From Siniperca chuatsi (Eukaryota > Chordata > Actinopteri > Centrarchiformes > Sinipercidae): DNA of 64,000 nucleotides. Positions 13,327-27,052 of the stretch are shown in pieces. The notes under the pieces are model-generated. The model did no database searches. It had not been told where the DNA came from and saw nothing but the letters and a program-made list of their open reading frames with translations. A program made the position numbers and the translations under genes. Position 1 is the first letter of the stretch, and the number at the start of each line of letters is the position of its first letter. The DNA lies in the NCBI RefSeq assembly GCF_020085105.1, contig NC_058060.1, positions 7,881,398 to 7,945,397 of the forward strand. The letters are read 5' to 3'.

Positions 13327-14220
13327 GCACACATGCATACATACACACACATCCATTCTAGGTAATTTCAGGACCTGCTGATGCTTGAAACAAGACTGTA
13401 ACGTAATGCAACCTCAATACATCTCATTCCCTTTGGCTGTGCATGAAGACAGGGTGTCGCTAAGCTGAAAATAACCTGCAGGGTTGATTCAAACCAGCTC
13501 AGAGCTGCAACTGTGAAGAACATGGACACTTCCATAAGAACCATGAATTCAGTCCAACCTACAACATCGCGACAGAGATGAACAAATGCAACAGGCTCAC
13601 GCCAGTGAGGGCACCAGCCAGTGAGCCAACTTTGCTGAGGTTCAGTCTGAGACGCAAGGTGATGTAAGTGGCATTGTATCTGTTTGACTGCCTACAACCC
13701 CCCTTGCTGCTCCATCACCCCGCCTCCCACTCCGCCCAGTACTTTCATTGAGGCTGCTCTCATTAAAGTCAGTGAGTGATGGAGGAGAGCACCATCAGTC
13801 TCTTTAGGACCACCAGAGCTGAAGGCGTGGTGTGAGAGGAGGGCCACTGGAGAGGGAAAATGTTCTTGTTTCACCCCGATGTCAGGATTTATGTGCAACC
13901 CCCGGCTGGTGGTGATAAGAGTAAGAGGGCAGGGGTGGAGGGGGTGGAGAGGGCGGTGTGGAAATTGTGCCAGAGTCCCATGCAGTCTGTTTGTGAAGAT
14001 GAAGAGGTGCAAACCCACTGTAAACAACACTGGGCTGATTCAGATACTTTAAAGCAGAGGGAGCTCAAGTGGGAAGGTGCGTGTTTACTTCGGAGCTAGT
14101 TTTTCAATCGATTCCTGGCCAGTGCAAAAACCCTTTGGAGAACCTGTTTTGTTTCTAAAGGACAAAGTGCTTTTCATGCTATTCTAATCAGCTTTTTCCT
14201 GAACCCTCAGAAGAAAGCAA

Positions 14221-14290
14221 AAGCCTGTGGTGCAATGCTAGAACTTCTGACTGCAGCTCAGAAGGTTGTGTGTTCACATCATGTCAAGGG
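14221..14290 (+). pseudogene. tRNA-Trp-derived pseudogene
   Basis: This is a degenerate but alignable tRNA-Trp copy. It keeps CCTGTGGTGCAATG in the 5' half and CAGAAGGTTGTGTGTTCACATC across the variable region and T arm. The anticodon position reads GCAGC rather than TCCAG. It is non-functional by structure and one of five decayed copies in the window. Confidence 0.65.
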
Positions 14291-17200
14291 ATTTCAACTA
14301 ACACAGCTTATGACTCTGGTTTCTAAAACTAAGCTGATGATTGATGCAGTGTTGCTGAAGCCTACTCCATAGTGGATTCTTTTATTTTATTTTTTTTAGC
14401 CAATCTGAATGCCACAATGATCAATATGTGGTGAAAGCTTATGTGCTCCTTGACTACAAATTTGAGCTTAGAAGAAAGCAGATTTTGCCTGGTTTTGCCA
14501 AATAATGAATGTCTAAGAAAGACCTGAAACTTGGCCATGGATCAACTGAGATCCGAAGGGGGAGTTTTTGGGAACACTGAGGCCAACAGGCTGAAAAGAG
14601 GTGATGAAAGTTTAAGTGCCTTCGGGCACTCTGTCATTTGCTGGGAAATTTGTTTGGTTGACAGACAGAGGGTTGAAGCTGACAGTGAGAAACCGGCTCA
14701 ACCAGATCATTTACCTGCACCTAACAGCCAATACACGGAAACACACGTACACACACACACACACCCACACACTCTCTCCAGGACTACATTACCACATGCC
14801 GAAGCAAAAGCAAACATTCATCTGTAAGGAAGTTGCAGTGTCTGACACATGTACTACAGGTGGAGGATGTTTACATAGCCTTGCTTTGTAGAAGTATTCA
14901 AATTCATTAGTACACAAGTAGACGCACACACAAACACTCAGAGGTCTTGTTCTGTCAGAGGTACATCAGGCAGCAGACTCTGTGGTGTAATGTGATCAAA
15001 GATACCTAACACCAACTGCCAGTCAGCCTTCTCTCTGCTAAGAAAAACCTACTGAGCCAGTCACTTTGTGCAATAGCAAGGATGTAAAGACAAAAACCCA
15101 GTGAAACCTCCAGTAGAGTCTCTGTACAGAAATTAACGCATATACCTTAAAGGGGTGCTCCACTACTTGTAATGTATATCTTAGGCCTATCTTGAATGTT
15201 ACTTTTAAGTAAAACGTTTTAACTACAACCAATCCTGGTCAAGAAAAAGCCTCTTTATGCTTACAGTAAAGCTCTGACTGTTTTCAAGAGTTACTACAAT
15301 ACCCAGCAGGCCCAGACCATTTCTTTATTATAAAACGAGGATAGACATTTTTAGCATTCAGAAACAGCAATCTTCTATCCTGCCAGTTCAAAATACATTC
15401 CCTCCTGTGTACAGAGAATTCAGAGACTGCAGCTATCATTTCTGGTCCCCATCTTTTAGGCACATGTTTTGGAGACGTGAGAATTTGTTTTCAGGAAGCA
15501 GATGCTATTTGCAGGCTGTCTCCTACCCTCAGGCATTACTGATCACTGATCATAGGGTGTGACATGGCTGGCCTGTCAGTGGCAACTCAGCATCCTCGCA
15601 GCCTCAGAAAACAGATGAGCAGAAACCCATCTGTCATCAATCTACTGTAACTCTACTGCAACAGGAACACCCAACCATGATTCCTCGTGACATCTTCAAG
15701 TCAGCCTAAAGTGTCTCTCAATTGTTTTTGGGGAGTGGAAATGATAGCTGAGCAGGCTGACTTTCACTATTCAATGTTGTTATAAGACACAGAAGTCTAA
15801 GACTATGAGTCAGTGTCCTGCAGAAACGTAGCAAGGTTTTTTAAATACTGAAATAACTGGTTGAGATTTCTCCGACTGCAGCACATTTTCACATTTCCAA
15901 TTTGATCCAACATGTTGTACCCACAGTGTGAAATACAAACTCAAAGTTAAATTTAAAGTCATTATTGGGGAAAAAAACATGTTTGTAATGAATTCTTACC
16001 ACACAGAAAGGTCAGGACAAACACATGAACGCACTGTGACCGTCCCCTGATTTCACATTTAAATAGTTCCCATGTCTTTCAGCCGCACTTCCTTAGTCTG
16101 TACCGAATGACCCCATTTCATGGTCCAAGCAACAACTAATCATACCGCAGCATGTTCTGTGACCAGAAAAAATGTCTGGGCAGGAAATTACTCTGCACAG
16201 ATAAACCAGAAATTTTACATATTCATCAGTCAAATTCTCCCAACCAAATCTCTCTGTTGGCCATCAAAACCAGATGTGCTGAATTTACGACTCATTTGCA
16301 AAAACACGGTGTCATACTAAGTTGAAAATGAAAATGTGAATAGTAGTCCAGTCTACCCATGAGCCCACAGCTTAGTGCTTTGGGATGAGCTCGTAGTTGG
16401 TGCATGTTTTTAAACACCAACCTGCTTTCTTCTGCACTTGGACTGGACACCAGCACCTTTGTATCTATCAGCCTATTTACACTAAATGCACAAAAACAGG
16501 GAAATGCCAGCAATTATATATTTTTTATGATAAAAACAAGACAAGATCATTGGATTCCTGAGATGTTTGTACTGTTGCCGGCTTTCTTCTCACAAACACA
16601 GGTGAGTATAAAACCAACATCGTCAAACAAACAACATGAAATCACTATCGTTATTAATCTGCCAGAGCACCAAAGCAGACTGCAGTCAGATATTAACCTT
16701 TCAAGTGGAGCTATCCTTGCAGCAAACCAGTGTCAAGATGGCATTTCTTTGTGTGATGTGGCTCTCCTTAGGTGTCCATGAGACAAACCATTCATCATGC
16801 TATTGCACCTCTGGGCGCACGTCAATTCAAATCAAAGGCATCTCAGTCAACGTGACAAAAAGACTGAGTCATCTCTGAATCGTTTTTCTCATGAAGAACT
16901 TGGTAGCCTTGGGCTGCGATCGCATAATTGTCCTTGTCGAGGAGCAGTGAAGAACTAGTTCACTTACTCAAAAGGCCATGCACAGTGAAGCTACAGTCAA
17001 GGTCAAACAGCAATGCTCTGTGTTACGGTAATAACAAACAGGACAAACGGCACCAGCAAACTAAAACTAGACGATGCGTGCATATCAAGAGAATTAGCGG
17101 ATTTCTGCCATAAATCTTTTGTCTGTAGGCTGTGGGAATTTTCAGCAGAGGGTCCAAAGTGAGAACTTTCAACATCAGTCTCATTCATACGTGATAGGAC

Positions 17201-20200
17201 TGCTGAATGGGAACACACCAGAAACTGCCCATTTTAGGCCTCAAGTCATTGTGATAATAATACCAATCTAAAAGATCATTCATCAGCGTTAAGCCACATT
17301 GAACTCCTGACTACTTTAGTATATTTCCACAACAGAAACTCACTTGAGTCAGTGCCCTGAGAACTGACGAGAGTGAATTCCCAGCAAGGGAAGTTCTAAC
17401 TTTGATTTTAAATACTTTAAGCTCCAGAGCACAAAATCTGTCAAAAAACCTTTTCCCTTGCATTCATTAACTTCACAAAGAGAAAAATACACTCCAGCAC
17501 AGCAGCAGAGTTTTCCTATCACTCTGTTCATACTGCACTGCTTGATTCGAAATAAATCTGTCCAAATGACTGCAATATCCCAGAGTCCCGCCAACGTCTA
17601 AGCCCTTCTAACATCACAGATTTATCTTTCTCCTGTAGCCCTGAGCATGCCATTTCCATTTCACAGCTCTGTCTGGATGTTTGAGAGGATATCTGGGTGG
17701 GCAGATGTTTGGAAAAACCCAGACAAACAAATTCATGTGCACGCCAGTCATCTCAATGTATGAGCAGTGACACATTAAGATATTTTTCAAAGAATTTCTA
17801 TGAGGGATAGTGCAAAAGTACACACATTTTCAGTACTGCAATCACAGGTGAATAATTGTGTCAGTGTGAAATCTGGTACACTGGTGGACAGTACAATGAT
17901 TTGTTTTTCAGAAAAACAGGTTTGTTTGCAGATGTGTTTGCAGTTGTATTTGCAGCATATGCAAAAAAATGGGAAGTAGAGGAAGATCATATATCACAGG
18001 GAGGAGGGATTATTTAGTTATTTGGTAAAGGAAATGAAAAGTGCCCTTGACAGACTAACAATGATTCAATTTGACAACATAATAGATTCCAACCCAGTAG
18101 GGAACAGTTCATGAGAACAATTATGGCTGATCAATAGATGTGCGATTCGAAAGACACTAGTCACCTCGTTTTGGCAGGAGGCTTTTTTTGAGCATCAGTA
18201 AGTTAATCCGGCTAAACTGCATCCAGGGAACAGCTGTATCAACAGCATGAAAAATAAAGCTCATGCTGATAATGAATACTGAATAATGAATGCTGAAAAG
18301 ACCTAAAGCCAAATCCAGTTTAAAGTTAAAATTGGGGTTGAAAAACATCTTGGAATTAGATAATCTACTTCCTTTACTTAAGTTTTTTATGTCTCAGCAC
18401 ATTGAAAAGGCATCAGGTCGTGATGTTGCCTAAGTCACTGCTATGGCCAGATCACTAGTTGGTATTTTAGTATACTATTAGTATACTAGTAGTTAGTATA
18501 TTATTATACTTATATGTTAGTAAACTATAAGTAGTATTGATACCAAATTACAATGCCACACAGCCGCTGAATTAACAATTGCTGATTAGGTTTAGCATCT
18601 TTCAAGCTCATCTACTAATACCAAAATGTAGGTTGAATGGCGTTTGATAAAAGCTCAGTGCAGCTACTGACTATACACAGCCATGTTTATTTACTTTATC
18701 CATCGAAAGAAAAGACTTTGCGTGGGCGTCATGCTCGAGGGTTGAAAGCCCCAGAGTGCATTAGTGGGATCCAAAGCCTCATGACAAACAAAGCCACAGG
18801 ACCACTTTTGATGTTGTAGTGGAGTCATGCAGGGAGAGATAACACCAGTGGTAAAGAGGTCAAAGAAAAGCAAAAAAGAAAGCAAATTGAGAAGAGATAA
18901 GCATTTGTCGCAAAGTAGCAAATTGAACCTGCTGAGAGTAATAGTAACCTGTAACAAAGGTGGTTAAGTTAGCTAAAGCTTGGCTAATACGTTTTGTTAT
19001 GCTGACAATTAAATAAATTTATATGTGTAGTGTGACAGAGGTCGCTCACAGCAAACACACAAAGAATTATTTTAACAAAGAATTATCACCCGACTGTATA
19101 GCTGTAAGCTCAAGGCAACATTTTAGCATCTTTAGCTCATTAGCAGCAACGGGCAGCTCATTTACAGCAAAGACGTAAGCAGTTAGCTAGCTAGCTGGTG
19201 AAGAAAGTCGACTCCTAACAAGCTAAGAGCCAGATATTTTTCACAGTAGTTGGTAGAGAAAACAGAGCTAAAAGGAGAGTGAATGGTGGACTTACATTTG
19301 TCAGTTGGCCAGATACACAACTCCAAGTAAATGCTAATGTTGCTCCATATCTGCTGGATGTGAATAGACACTTTTTTGTTAACATGCTAGCCATAGCAAC
19401 TTTATAAATAATATAAATAATATGTCAAGGCTATTTGTCAGCTCATATACAAGTTGTTCTGCAACCTTGTGGTCAGAAAGAGAAACAATTATGTAACTAT
19501 ACAGGTGTCATTAATAGCCTAACATTATTAAGGGTTGCATTCCATTTAGGTGTAGCCTACTAGTTCTATGGGCCTGGTATTGTGAATGCTGAGTCCACAC
19601 ATAAAATGGAACAGACCCATCGTTAGAATTATTAGTTCCACCAGCTGGGCTTTCCTTGCATTGAAAAGTCAAAATGTCTGCCATTAAAAAGGTCGTTTGC
19701 AGCTTTGCTACCATAAGCTTTTGGACAGAGAAAACTTGTACATTTTAAAACTTCTTTTCAAACTTTTAGAACTTTTTATCATCTTTAATTAAGGGTTGTT
19801 TTCATCCATTTTGCGTTACACACATGGTCTACCTTTTTTCAAGGTGTCACATTTATTTGGACAGATAAGGCCACTGCATTAATAAGCATTTAAGATTATG
19901 TAAGCAAGGTGTATAAAGCAGCAACAAAGAAAAAAAACGTGTCCTGGTCCTAGTGCTACAAACCAAATATCCTTGCATTGTAAGAGGAAAGCTACGCCAA
20001 CATCTGTAACTCCTCATCCATACATGATCCAAATATAACCTTACAAGAAATGTATCAGGTGTTCCCTCTGAAAGACAATCATTCAGAGGTCTTGTTCTTA
20101 ATTCTTTGACAAACACCAGTACTTCGACAAGTGAGTGCGCTGTAACTGCAATCATGATCACAGAAATAAGCTGTTGACAAAACAGTGGATCACACCCAAG

Positions 20201-21591
20201 AGGGCCTGGCGTGGCCTGCATGTCGAAACACCGCAAACCACATAGTTGGCCTTTGCTACAACTTGCTCAGAGTTGGATCCAGCTGGAGGCAGGAATTGTC
20301 ATCTCACTGAGACGTGGGATGAGAAAAACAAGGGAAACAACTCAAAGCACTTCAGAAGGCTACTGTACTCAAAACAAAAGGAAATGTGCTTTGAATTGGT
20401 CTTATCCAAATTACTGCATTGACCCGATAATAATAATACAGCAATACAATACACATTGAGAATGAACTAGACGTCCTTGACTCTGTGGTCAGCTTTAACT
20501 GCAGTCCACTCCATCAGCCAGTGAAACAGCCAGCCAGTCAAGCCTATCATATGAACCCTCAATCATTGTTCTACAGCTCTGACGAGAGTAGATCGGAGTT
20601 TTAGTTTCGCAAACAGATGAGCTGCTCTGAGGGCAGAAAATATCTCTGTGGGTGAGTTAGATGTTGTATATTCAGTGTCAAAAGGACTTTTGTTTCTTTT
20701 TTCTGGCTTAGAAACATTTAAGCCCATTGCAAAAGTAAGAGAGCAAGAAGCTAAGATCATAGTCTCTCTCTCTCTTTCTTTCTGCTAACTGAAATACTGC
20801 TGATGACCAAACGTTATTGCCTTAACTGACCCTCCAAGTTAATTATATATTCATGTTTTTCAAACCATTCAAGTTTGCCAGTCTACAATGCTGTGTTTCC
20901 TTTGCTGAAGTTTAAGTGAACCAATTCAAATATTTCCGCCTCCAGAGCAGCTCTGCCTCTGAGAAATGACTGTATAACTATAAGTGGAATCTATAAAAGC
21001 TGGGGAAAAGCTTCTCCTCTTCACAGGGCCAGATTTGGGAACTTATCCTGAATAAAAAGTGGAGCTACAGCAGTCTATACCATTACTGAATGGAAAAGTA
21101 ATGCATGTGTGTATTTTAAGAGCGGCAAAAGGGGGCCTCCGTGTTAAGACGTGCGAGTGTAGACAGTGGGAGCTGTCAAAACAGCCTTTAAGAGCGTGTC
21201 GGAGAGGCTGAAAATGCTTTTCCATCTTAGCAGCATTAGCAAACGTTAGCCCTTTCTGCCTGAAATATATTTAATTCAACAGCTTGTCACCTTGGTCAAA
21301 GTTTCCAATAAAAAAAGTCCAAATGTGGGTTATGCAGTTCATCTTCCAACCCATCCAATGGCAACAGCAGCTGAACAATGTGTTAATCTTTGCTTTTATG
21401 AAGGCATATTGCTACTACACACACATCAGAATACAGAGAGGGTATTTTGACAGTTCAGGGAGAAGTAGATTTATATTTTCTCAACTCTCCATCCAACAGG
21501 CAACAGTCCTGCAGCAACTTGCCCAGCAAAAGGTGGAAAAGACAAAATCATCTTCTTGAATCCATCAGAAAATAAGACAGAGGGTAAGGGT
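14291..21591. other. Intronic DNA, mostly featureless
   Basis: No exon or RNA gene was recognised in about 7.3 kb of pard3 intron 1. Minor items are a CA-rich stretch at 14750-14766, an AT-rich stretch with imperfect TAGTATACTA repeats at 18465-18540, a GCTAGCTAGCTGG patch near 19187 and a TC run near 20762. Any conserved regulatory elements would need cross-species alignment to find. Confidence 0.45.
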
Positions 21592-21622
21592 AAACCCTCC
21601 TGCATAAGCTGCAGGAGGGTTT
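21592..21622. repeat. Perfect 13-bp inverted repeat (hairpin)
   Basis: Arms 21592-21604 and 21610-21622 are exact reverse complements (AAACCCTCCTGCA / TGCAGGAGGGTTT) with a 5-base loop (taagc). A GC-rich stem followed by TTTTG resembles an intrinsic terminator, but this is a vertebrate intron and no such role is implied. Confidence 0.9.
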
Positions 21623-21907
21623 TGTATGACAAAAAAATCACCAGTCATTCTGTCATGCGCTACTGTGTTTCAGTTGGCTGTGGTGAAACTAATTCCTTTA
21701 TCTCCCAAACATTGGCCAGTCAGGTCAACAGAATGTTGAAAGGAGCATGCTGACCTTTCCCAAAGCAAACCCATTATCTTCTGCTGACTAATCTGTGATA
21801 ACAAACAGGAGCGTTAGAGGTGAACAGCAATGAATGGAGTGAGAAGGGTAAACAGCAGTGTTAGGAACAAAAGAGACGGGGAAACGCAAAATTAGCGCCG
21901 TTAATGA

Positions 21908-21972
21908 GACCTTGTGGCTCCGTGGTTGCGCGTCAGATCAGAGGGTTGGTTGTTCAAATAATGTCGGGGTCA
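21908..21972 (+). pseudogene. tRNA-Trp-derived pseudogene with deleted anticodon
   Basis: It begins GACCTTGTGGC and ends GTCGGGGTCA, matching both acceptor strands of tRNA-Trp, with the T loop GTTCAAATAA between. About seven bases covering the anticodon stem-loop, including CCA, are missing. It therefore cannot decode and is a pseudogene. Confidence 0.8.
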
Positions 21973-23552
21973 AGGTTTTAATAGACATAGCAAACTACCT
22001 GTCAGATAAAGAAAAAACAGGTCCTCCTGAACTCTATACATTACTACAAGCAGGACCTCAAATCTCCAATGAAACACTTTTTTTTTTAAAATAACAAGTT
22101 CATCCTAAGCTTTCTCACCTCATCATAAACAATTGCAACATATGTGAAATGACTGATTCAGGATGTTGCAGATGCACCAGTGTGTCAGTCAATCAGATGG
22201 TTAAAATTTAAACGCTCATGCTACCAGATAATCTGAGCCAACCATCATTTGCCAGGATGGTTAAATCTGGTATAAATCTTCCTAATAATACTAAAAGGGC
22301 CCTTCGAAACAGATAAATACAAACCATTTATGATGGCTTAACAAAAAGTATCTGCTGACACAGTTTAGGTAGGTAGGTATTCACCGTCTTGAAAACAAAG
22401 GAACTTCAGGGTCTTTCGGAGGCTCTCACAGCTATCTCTGAGGTCTAACATTCCTGAAGCTACAGTATAAAGAGAAGCCTTACAACACAAGCGCACACCT
22501 AAGTTATGCGAGATCAAGTGCAGTGCATTGCTTCTATTGTCTTGCTTCTAACGGTTCAGGGTAATGATTAGCCGGATTATCTGAACCAGTGGGTTGAGAT
22601 AACAAAACGGAGTCCCCACCATCACAAGGCTGTGGCTGGTGATAGGAAAACACAAGCAAGCAGCTATCGAGAGCTCATGTTTGATATGTCAGCGTGGTCA
22701 AACTGAGCTATGTCTGAATGGAGCCACGTTATCTCTGAAAGAAAAATATCACTGAAGAACACATGTACACACATACCGTATGCCTGCATAGAAAGCACAT
22801 GCATACACACCCGCAAAGTCAGCATGTGCTTCTCTGCGTTGAGTCCTGCTCAGTCTGTAAATGATTTGTCAACAATGGCAGTGGATAAACACGGCAAACC
22901 AGAAAAGAAGCAAGAAACATCAGTATCAACTACTAACACCACATCGGCAGTGACAACAGAAGCTGAACCTGACACTGAATGCCCCAACACAGAATATATG
23001 TAGCCGGAAAACCAGTCACGCAATGGCTTGGCATGGCTGTGGCATCCTCAGACTTTGGCAGTTACCATTATGGCATGTGGCCTGCTTGCATTGCTGTGTT
23101 TAGCAGCTGCTGCCAGAAATTCTCCCAGCTTTGTCTGAAACACTGAATGCTTTCAATTCAGCATCCATAGTAGCTGATGTATTGCTCTCTGGAGTCTTTG
23201 CACGCATGCCCCCTCCCTACCACGTGCATACCATAAATCAGCACCTGTGTGTACACCTGAGATGCATGCTAGCCAGTGAGGGGGCATCTTAGCTTGACAC
23301 TGAAGAGAGACGCTGTTTGGGAATGATAAGGGACTCGCCGTGGTGTCATTGTCCTTGGTGTCGTCCACGTGAGTAGGGAAGCTCGCCAGACAGTCAGTTA
23401 GACAGGAAGGTTGTACGGAAGTACTCTCAAATGACCCACATGCAAAACCACACAAATGTAGACTAAAGTATGTAGCACCTGCAGTGCAGTCCTTATGTAT
23501 TTAGGTATTTTTCAGGCAGCTTTTGTTGTTTTGGCTGTAAACTGCACTACAC
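21973..23552. other. Intronic DNA without recognised feature
   Basis: No exon, RNA gene or assigned mobile element was recognised. Confidence 0.45.
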
Positions 23553-23950
23553 CGGATTTCAAATGAAACGACTATGAGGTTAAATTGCTAACTTTCAACT
23601 TTAATTTGAGGGCATTTGTATCTTTAACGGGTGATCGGTGTAGGAAATGTAGACCCTTTTGTGCATAGTCACCCAAATTTGAATTGGACAGATTATGTAA
23701 CATACACTTCAATACAATCACCGCATTTAATATTTGGTTACAAATCCTTCGCAGTCTGAGATGGACGTCTCCAACCCACAGATATATCAGACACTTGATA
23801 TCTTTCCTGTTGACGCTATGTCGGGCCTGTGCTGCAGCCAGCATCACCTCTTGCTGTATGTTTGGGATCATTGTGCTTCACGGTCCACCAATCCTGCACT
23901 GTTCATCCAATATGAATGGGAACACTTTCAAACACCCTTAAAACTGGAAG
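23553..23950 (-). mobile_element. Tc1/mariner-type DNA transposon remnant
   Basis: The segment resembles the terminal part of a widespread teleost Tc1/mariner-class element: 'actatgaggttaaattgc...tttaatttgagggcatttgtatc', then 'atttaatatttggttacaaatcctt-cgcagtc' and 'tgtatgtttgggatcattgtgcttcacggtcc'. The last portion corresponds to the region encoding the transposase on the opposite strand. It is internally deleted and frame-broken. The boundaries are approximate and the family call is from memory. Confidence 0.5.
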
Positions 23951-25370
23951 TCACCACTTTAACCGCATAGTAACTGTGTCATTTCAATACCATGTGTAAT
24001 AACAAAATAACAAAAAACGCATCACTGTCCAGCTACTTATAGACTTTATATGTTTCTACCCTGACTGAACTATACTTACATTGAAGTAGTTCTTTAAGAT
24101 CTCTCTTCCAAATTTTTAGACTAGCATTTAACTACTAGTCTGCTTCTCCATTTACTGTCACGACTATACAGTAAACATGCTGTTACCAGCCTCCATGTGA
24201 AATTACAGGCTATTTTGCATGGTGCAATCTGTTTTCTGCAAACACTTTCCCAATTTAACATGTTAGTTTTAAAGCAAGAAACTCAAACGATTGAGTAAAT
24301 CACTGTCTTGGATCTCAGTAAACAGACGGTGAAGCAGGTGAAGCAGGCCAGGGCTACGGAACATCTTTTCTGGATGCTTGGGCGAACCTCAACTCGTGAC
24401 TTTGGGAGGTGTGTGATGTTTTACTCAAAAACTGGCAGGCAACAATTCCCCTGGGAGGAGTTAGCACGAAAGCAAGGGCACTGCTCAGTCAGCTGGAAGA
24501 CAACACTGTGTCGACCAGCTGGAGAAGAAGGGAAGAAAGAAAAGAGAGAGATCAAGATACAAGAAGAGAAAATACAACAAGAAGAAGAGAGCCTATTGAG
24601 TCCACATTTCTCCTCTTCTTTCCCTGCTTTGTTCCCTGCTGTGGTAGAAATGAACTTTGAAAAGCACCGCTGCTTGAACACTGTTGAACCATAGACTTAC
24701 TCAGTTACCATCAGTCGCATTGCATCATCCTACAGGGCCTATACAGCTCAGCCTTGTACAGTCCACTCACATGACAATCCCCCAATAATATTCCACTACT
24801 GTAATATTCCTACTCACATACAGCAGATCCTCTCCATTACATAAGCAGTGAGCCGCTGAGCGTAGTGAGCTAATGAGCACTGACAACTCTTCCAGCGCCA
24901 CTTCCCACTTTCTCTTTGCGGTGTGTTTCTGTACAGCTGCACTGGCTGTTAGGTCCTTACCTGAGAATAGATAAGGATTACAAACTCTAGCTGTACTTTT
25001 AGTAGAGGCTGACGATTCCCAGGACAGGCAAGTGATGTTTTAAAGCAGTGACTTGGAAGCAAACTGTGCATTGCGTTTTAGATGCAAAATAAGCAGTTGA
25101 AACTTAAATAACAGCATTGCCAGTCCCTTCTTTGAATATGCCTAGACAGAAATATTTCTCACCATATGTTTTGCAGTGTCTTGTCTTTCATTTTTCCAAC
25201 AAATCAACATCAATTTGGTGTTTCAAACATTATGTCACAAACAGATGCGAACTTGTCTAACTCTCTGCCCTGCAGCAGAGAAGTGTCTATCCTGAGTTCT
25301 CCAATATTGCTAAAGGGTGCGGCTTTCCCTCCGTGTATTTGTTTTCAAGACTCCTGAAAAACTGTAATTA
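23951..25370. other. Intronic DNA without recognised feature
   Basis: A purine-rich patch at about 24520-24595 is the only compositional oddity. No exon or RNA gene was recognised. Confidence 0.45.
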
Positions 25371-25777
25371 TAAAGGAATAGTCTGACATTTTGGAAACTA
25401 CTCCTATTTACTTTTGTCCCGAAGGTTGGATGAGAAGGTTGAAAGCACTTTCGTGTCTGTACGCTAAATATAAAGCTCCAGCCAGCAGCCGATTAGCTTA
25501 GCTTAGTATAAAGACTACAAACAGGGGGGGAACAGCTTTCTTGGCTCTGCATTGTAAAATTAACATGTTGTATCCTGTATGTTTAATACATACGAAAAAC
25601 CAAAGTGTAAAAATGGCCATTTGTGCTAGCTGTTTCCCCCTGCTTCCAGTATTTATGCTAAAGTAAGCTAATTGGCTGCTAGCTTCATATTTTATGGTAT
25701 TCATCTTCTCATCTAACTCTCATCAATAAAACAAACAAAAAAAAGCATATTTCCCAAAATGTCCAACTATTCCTTTA
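25371..25777. mobile_element. Long-TIR teleost MITE (complete, both ends)
   Basis: The element starts TAAAGGAATAGTCTGACATTTTGG and ends with the reverse-complement-like ccaaaatgtccaactattccttta. The inverted similarity extends inward about 150 bases: 'gcagccgattagcttagctta' on the left against 'taagctaattggctgctagc' on the right. This is an abundant foldback-type non-autonomous element in percomorphs. Fragments of the same family occur at 40063-40217 and 62371-62590. Confidence 0.8.
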
Positions 25778-27017
25778 AGGTTAAATGATCAGTTTTTTGT
25801 AGAGGGCTTGTAGTTTGGAGCAGTGCAGAGGAGTGGTATGGTGACAATAACAGTGCTAGAGCCGAAATATTTCATGGTAGAACTGCTATTTAAGTGGCTG
25901 TCAAGTCAGACAATAGTGCACTGCATCAAATCAGATGGTCCTATAAATACCAAGTAATACCACTAATTTCACCAAATCAAAGGATTCCAAGTGTTACCTT
26001 ATATCAGTATTAACAGATATTTTGGAACAGTTATGTGGGACTTTGTATTACTTAACCGTCTTCGTCCCCTTAGGTTCTGCATCTGTGTATTTCAAAAACT
26101 TGCCTTTGCTGTGACATGTCTGCGAGGCAGAATTTGTGGAATTTTGGGAGGAAAAAAGGGGCAATTACGTGCTTTAAGGCCTTAGCCTACATTTAGGTTG
26201 AGTATCTGTGGGAAAATGGGAGGACAAATAGGACCTAGAGATGCAGCTCTTCAAAGAGTTTGAGCCGCAAATTATGGATCCAGTGATTGAATGAGTATTC
26301 TTTTGCTTTATGTCTCTGACGGTGTACCAGATGTGAGTGAAACCAGACTGGACTGTAAGAGGATGAGCCAAGATCTCAACCTCCCAGTCACATCTACGTG
26401 GTGTTTTGTATGCCAACAGGAAAGCCCAACATAATAACATCTTCATGTTGCTCTTGCATACATGACTAAAACTATGGTAAATACTCAGTTATTACTCGAC
26501 TGGCCAAGTGCTAAAAACAACAGCCTTGGGAAGAGAGAGAGGCAGGATGAGACGCTCAATCCTTCATGACTGTGCATACTGTAGAGCAGATTGACTCTGA
26601 AGTTAATGGTGCTTGAGTGGGCGACTGATGCGTACTTCCTTGTCCCACTGAGACTGTGACAAATGCCTCAAGAGTCCCCAGAGAAGATCAGGTACACCGG
26701 CGCAGCTTGTGACACTGTCTGATTGGGTTCGGCCAATTCAACACAACGCAGAGAGGAATGTAAGTCTAATTTCACAGATCACCGATATTACAGGCAACTA
26801 AGAGCAAAGGCTGCAAGAGTAAAAAGCATCACAGAGTTGCCATGGCAATACATGTGGCAAATGTCTTTGCAACCCAAGATGGTTCATGTACAATAAAGAG
26901 GTATATAAAGACACTGGAGTCAGGCAGAATGTAGGTGGAGGCGAGATCAGTTTTAAGTATAGAGAAGAGGCGGCTGTGAAGTAGTTGCTGAAGAGATGAG
27001 TTTTTAGCTCGAGCAGG

Positions 27018-27020
<3 letters not shown>
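25778..27020. other. Intronic DNA without recognised feature
   Basis: No exon, RNA gene or assigned repeat was recognised. Confidence 0.45.

Positions 27021-27050
<30 letters not shown>
27021..27050. repeat. (TG)n microsatellite
   Basis: A perfect TG run of about 30 bases. Confidence 0.95.

Positions 27051-27052
<2 letters not shown>

Noticed and set aside
12949..13356. 135-codon Ser/Leu/Phe-rich frame on the minus strand.
   Set aside because: It arises from the polypurine tract and the CA repeat, not from a gene.
23684..23970. Overlapping frames that could suggest a small protein.
   Set aside because: They lie within the Tc1-type remnant.
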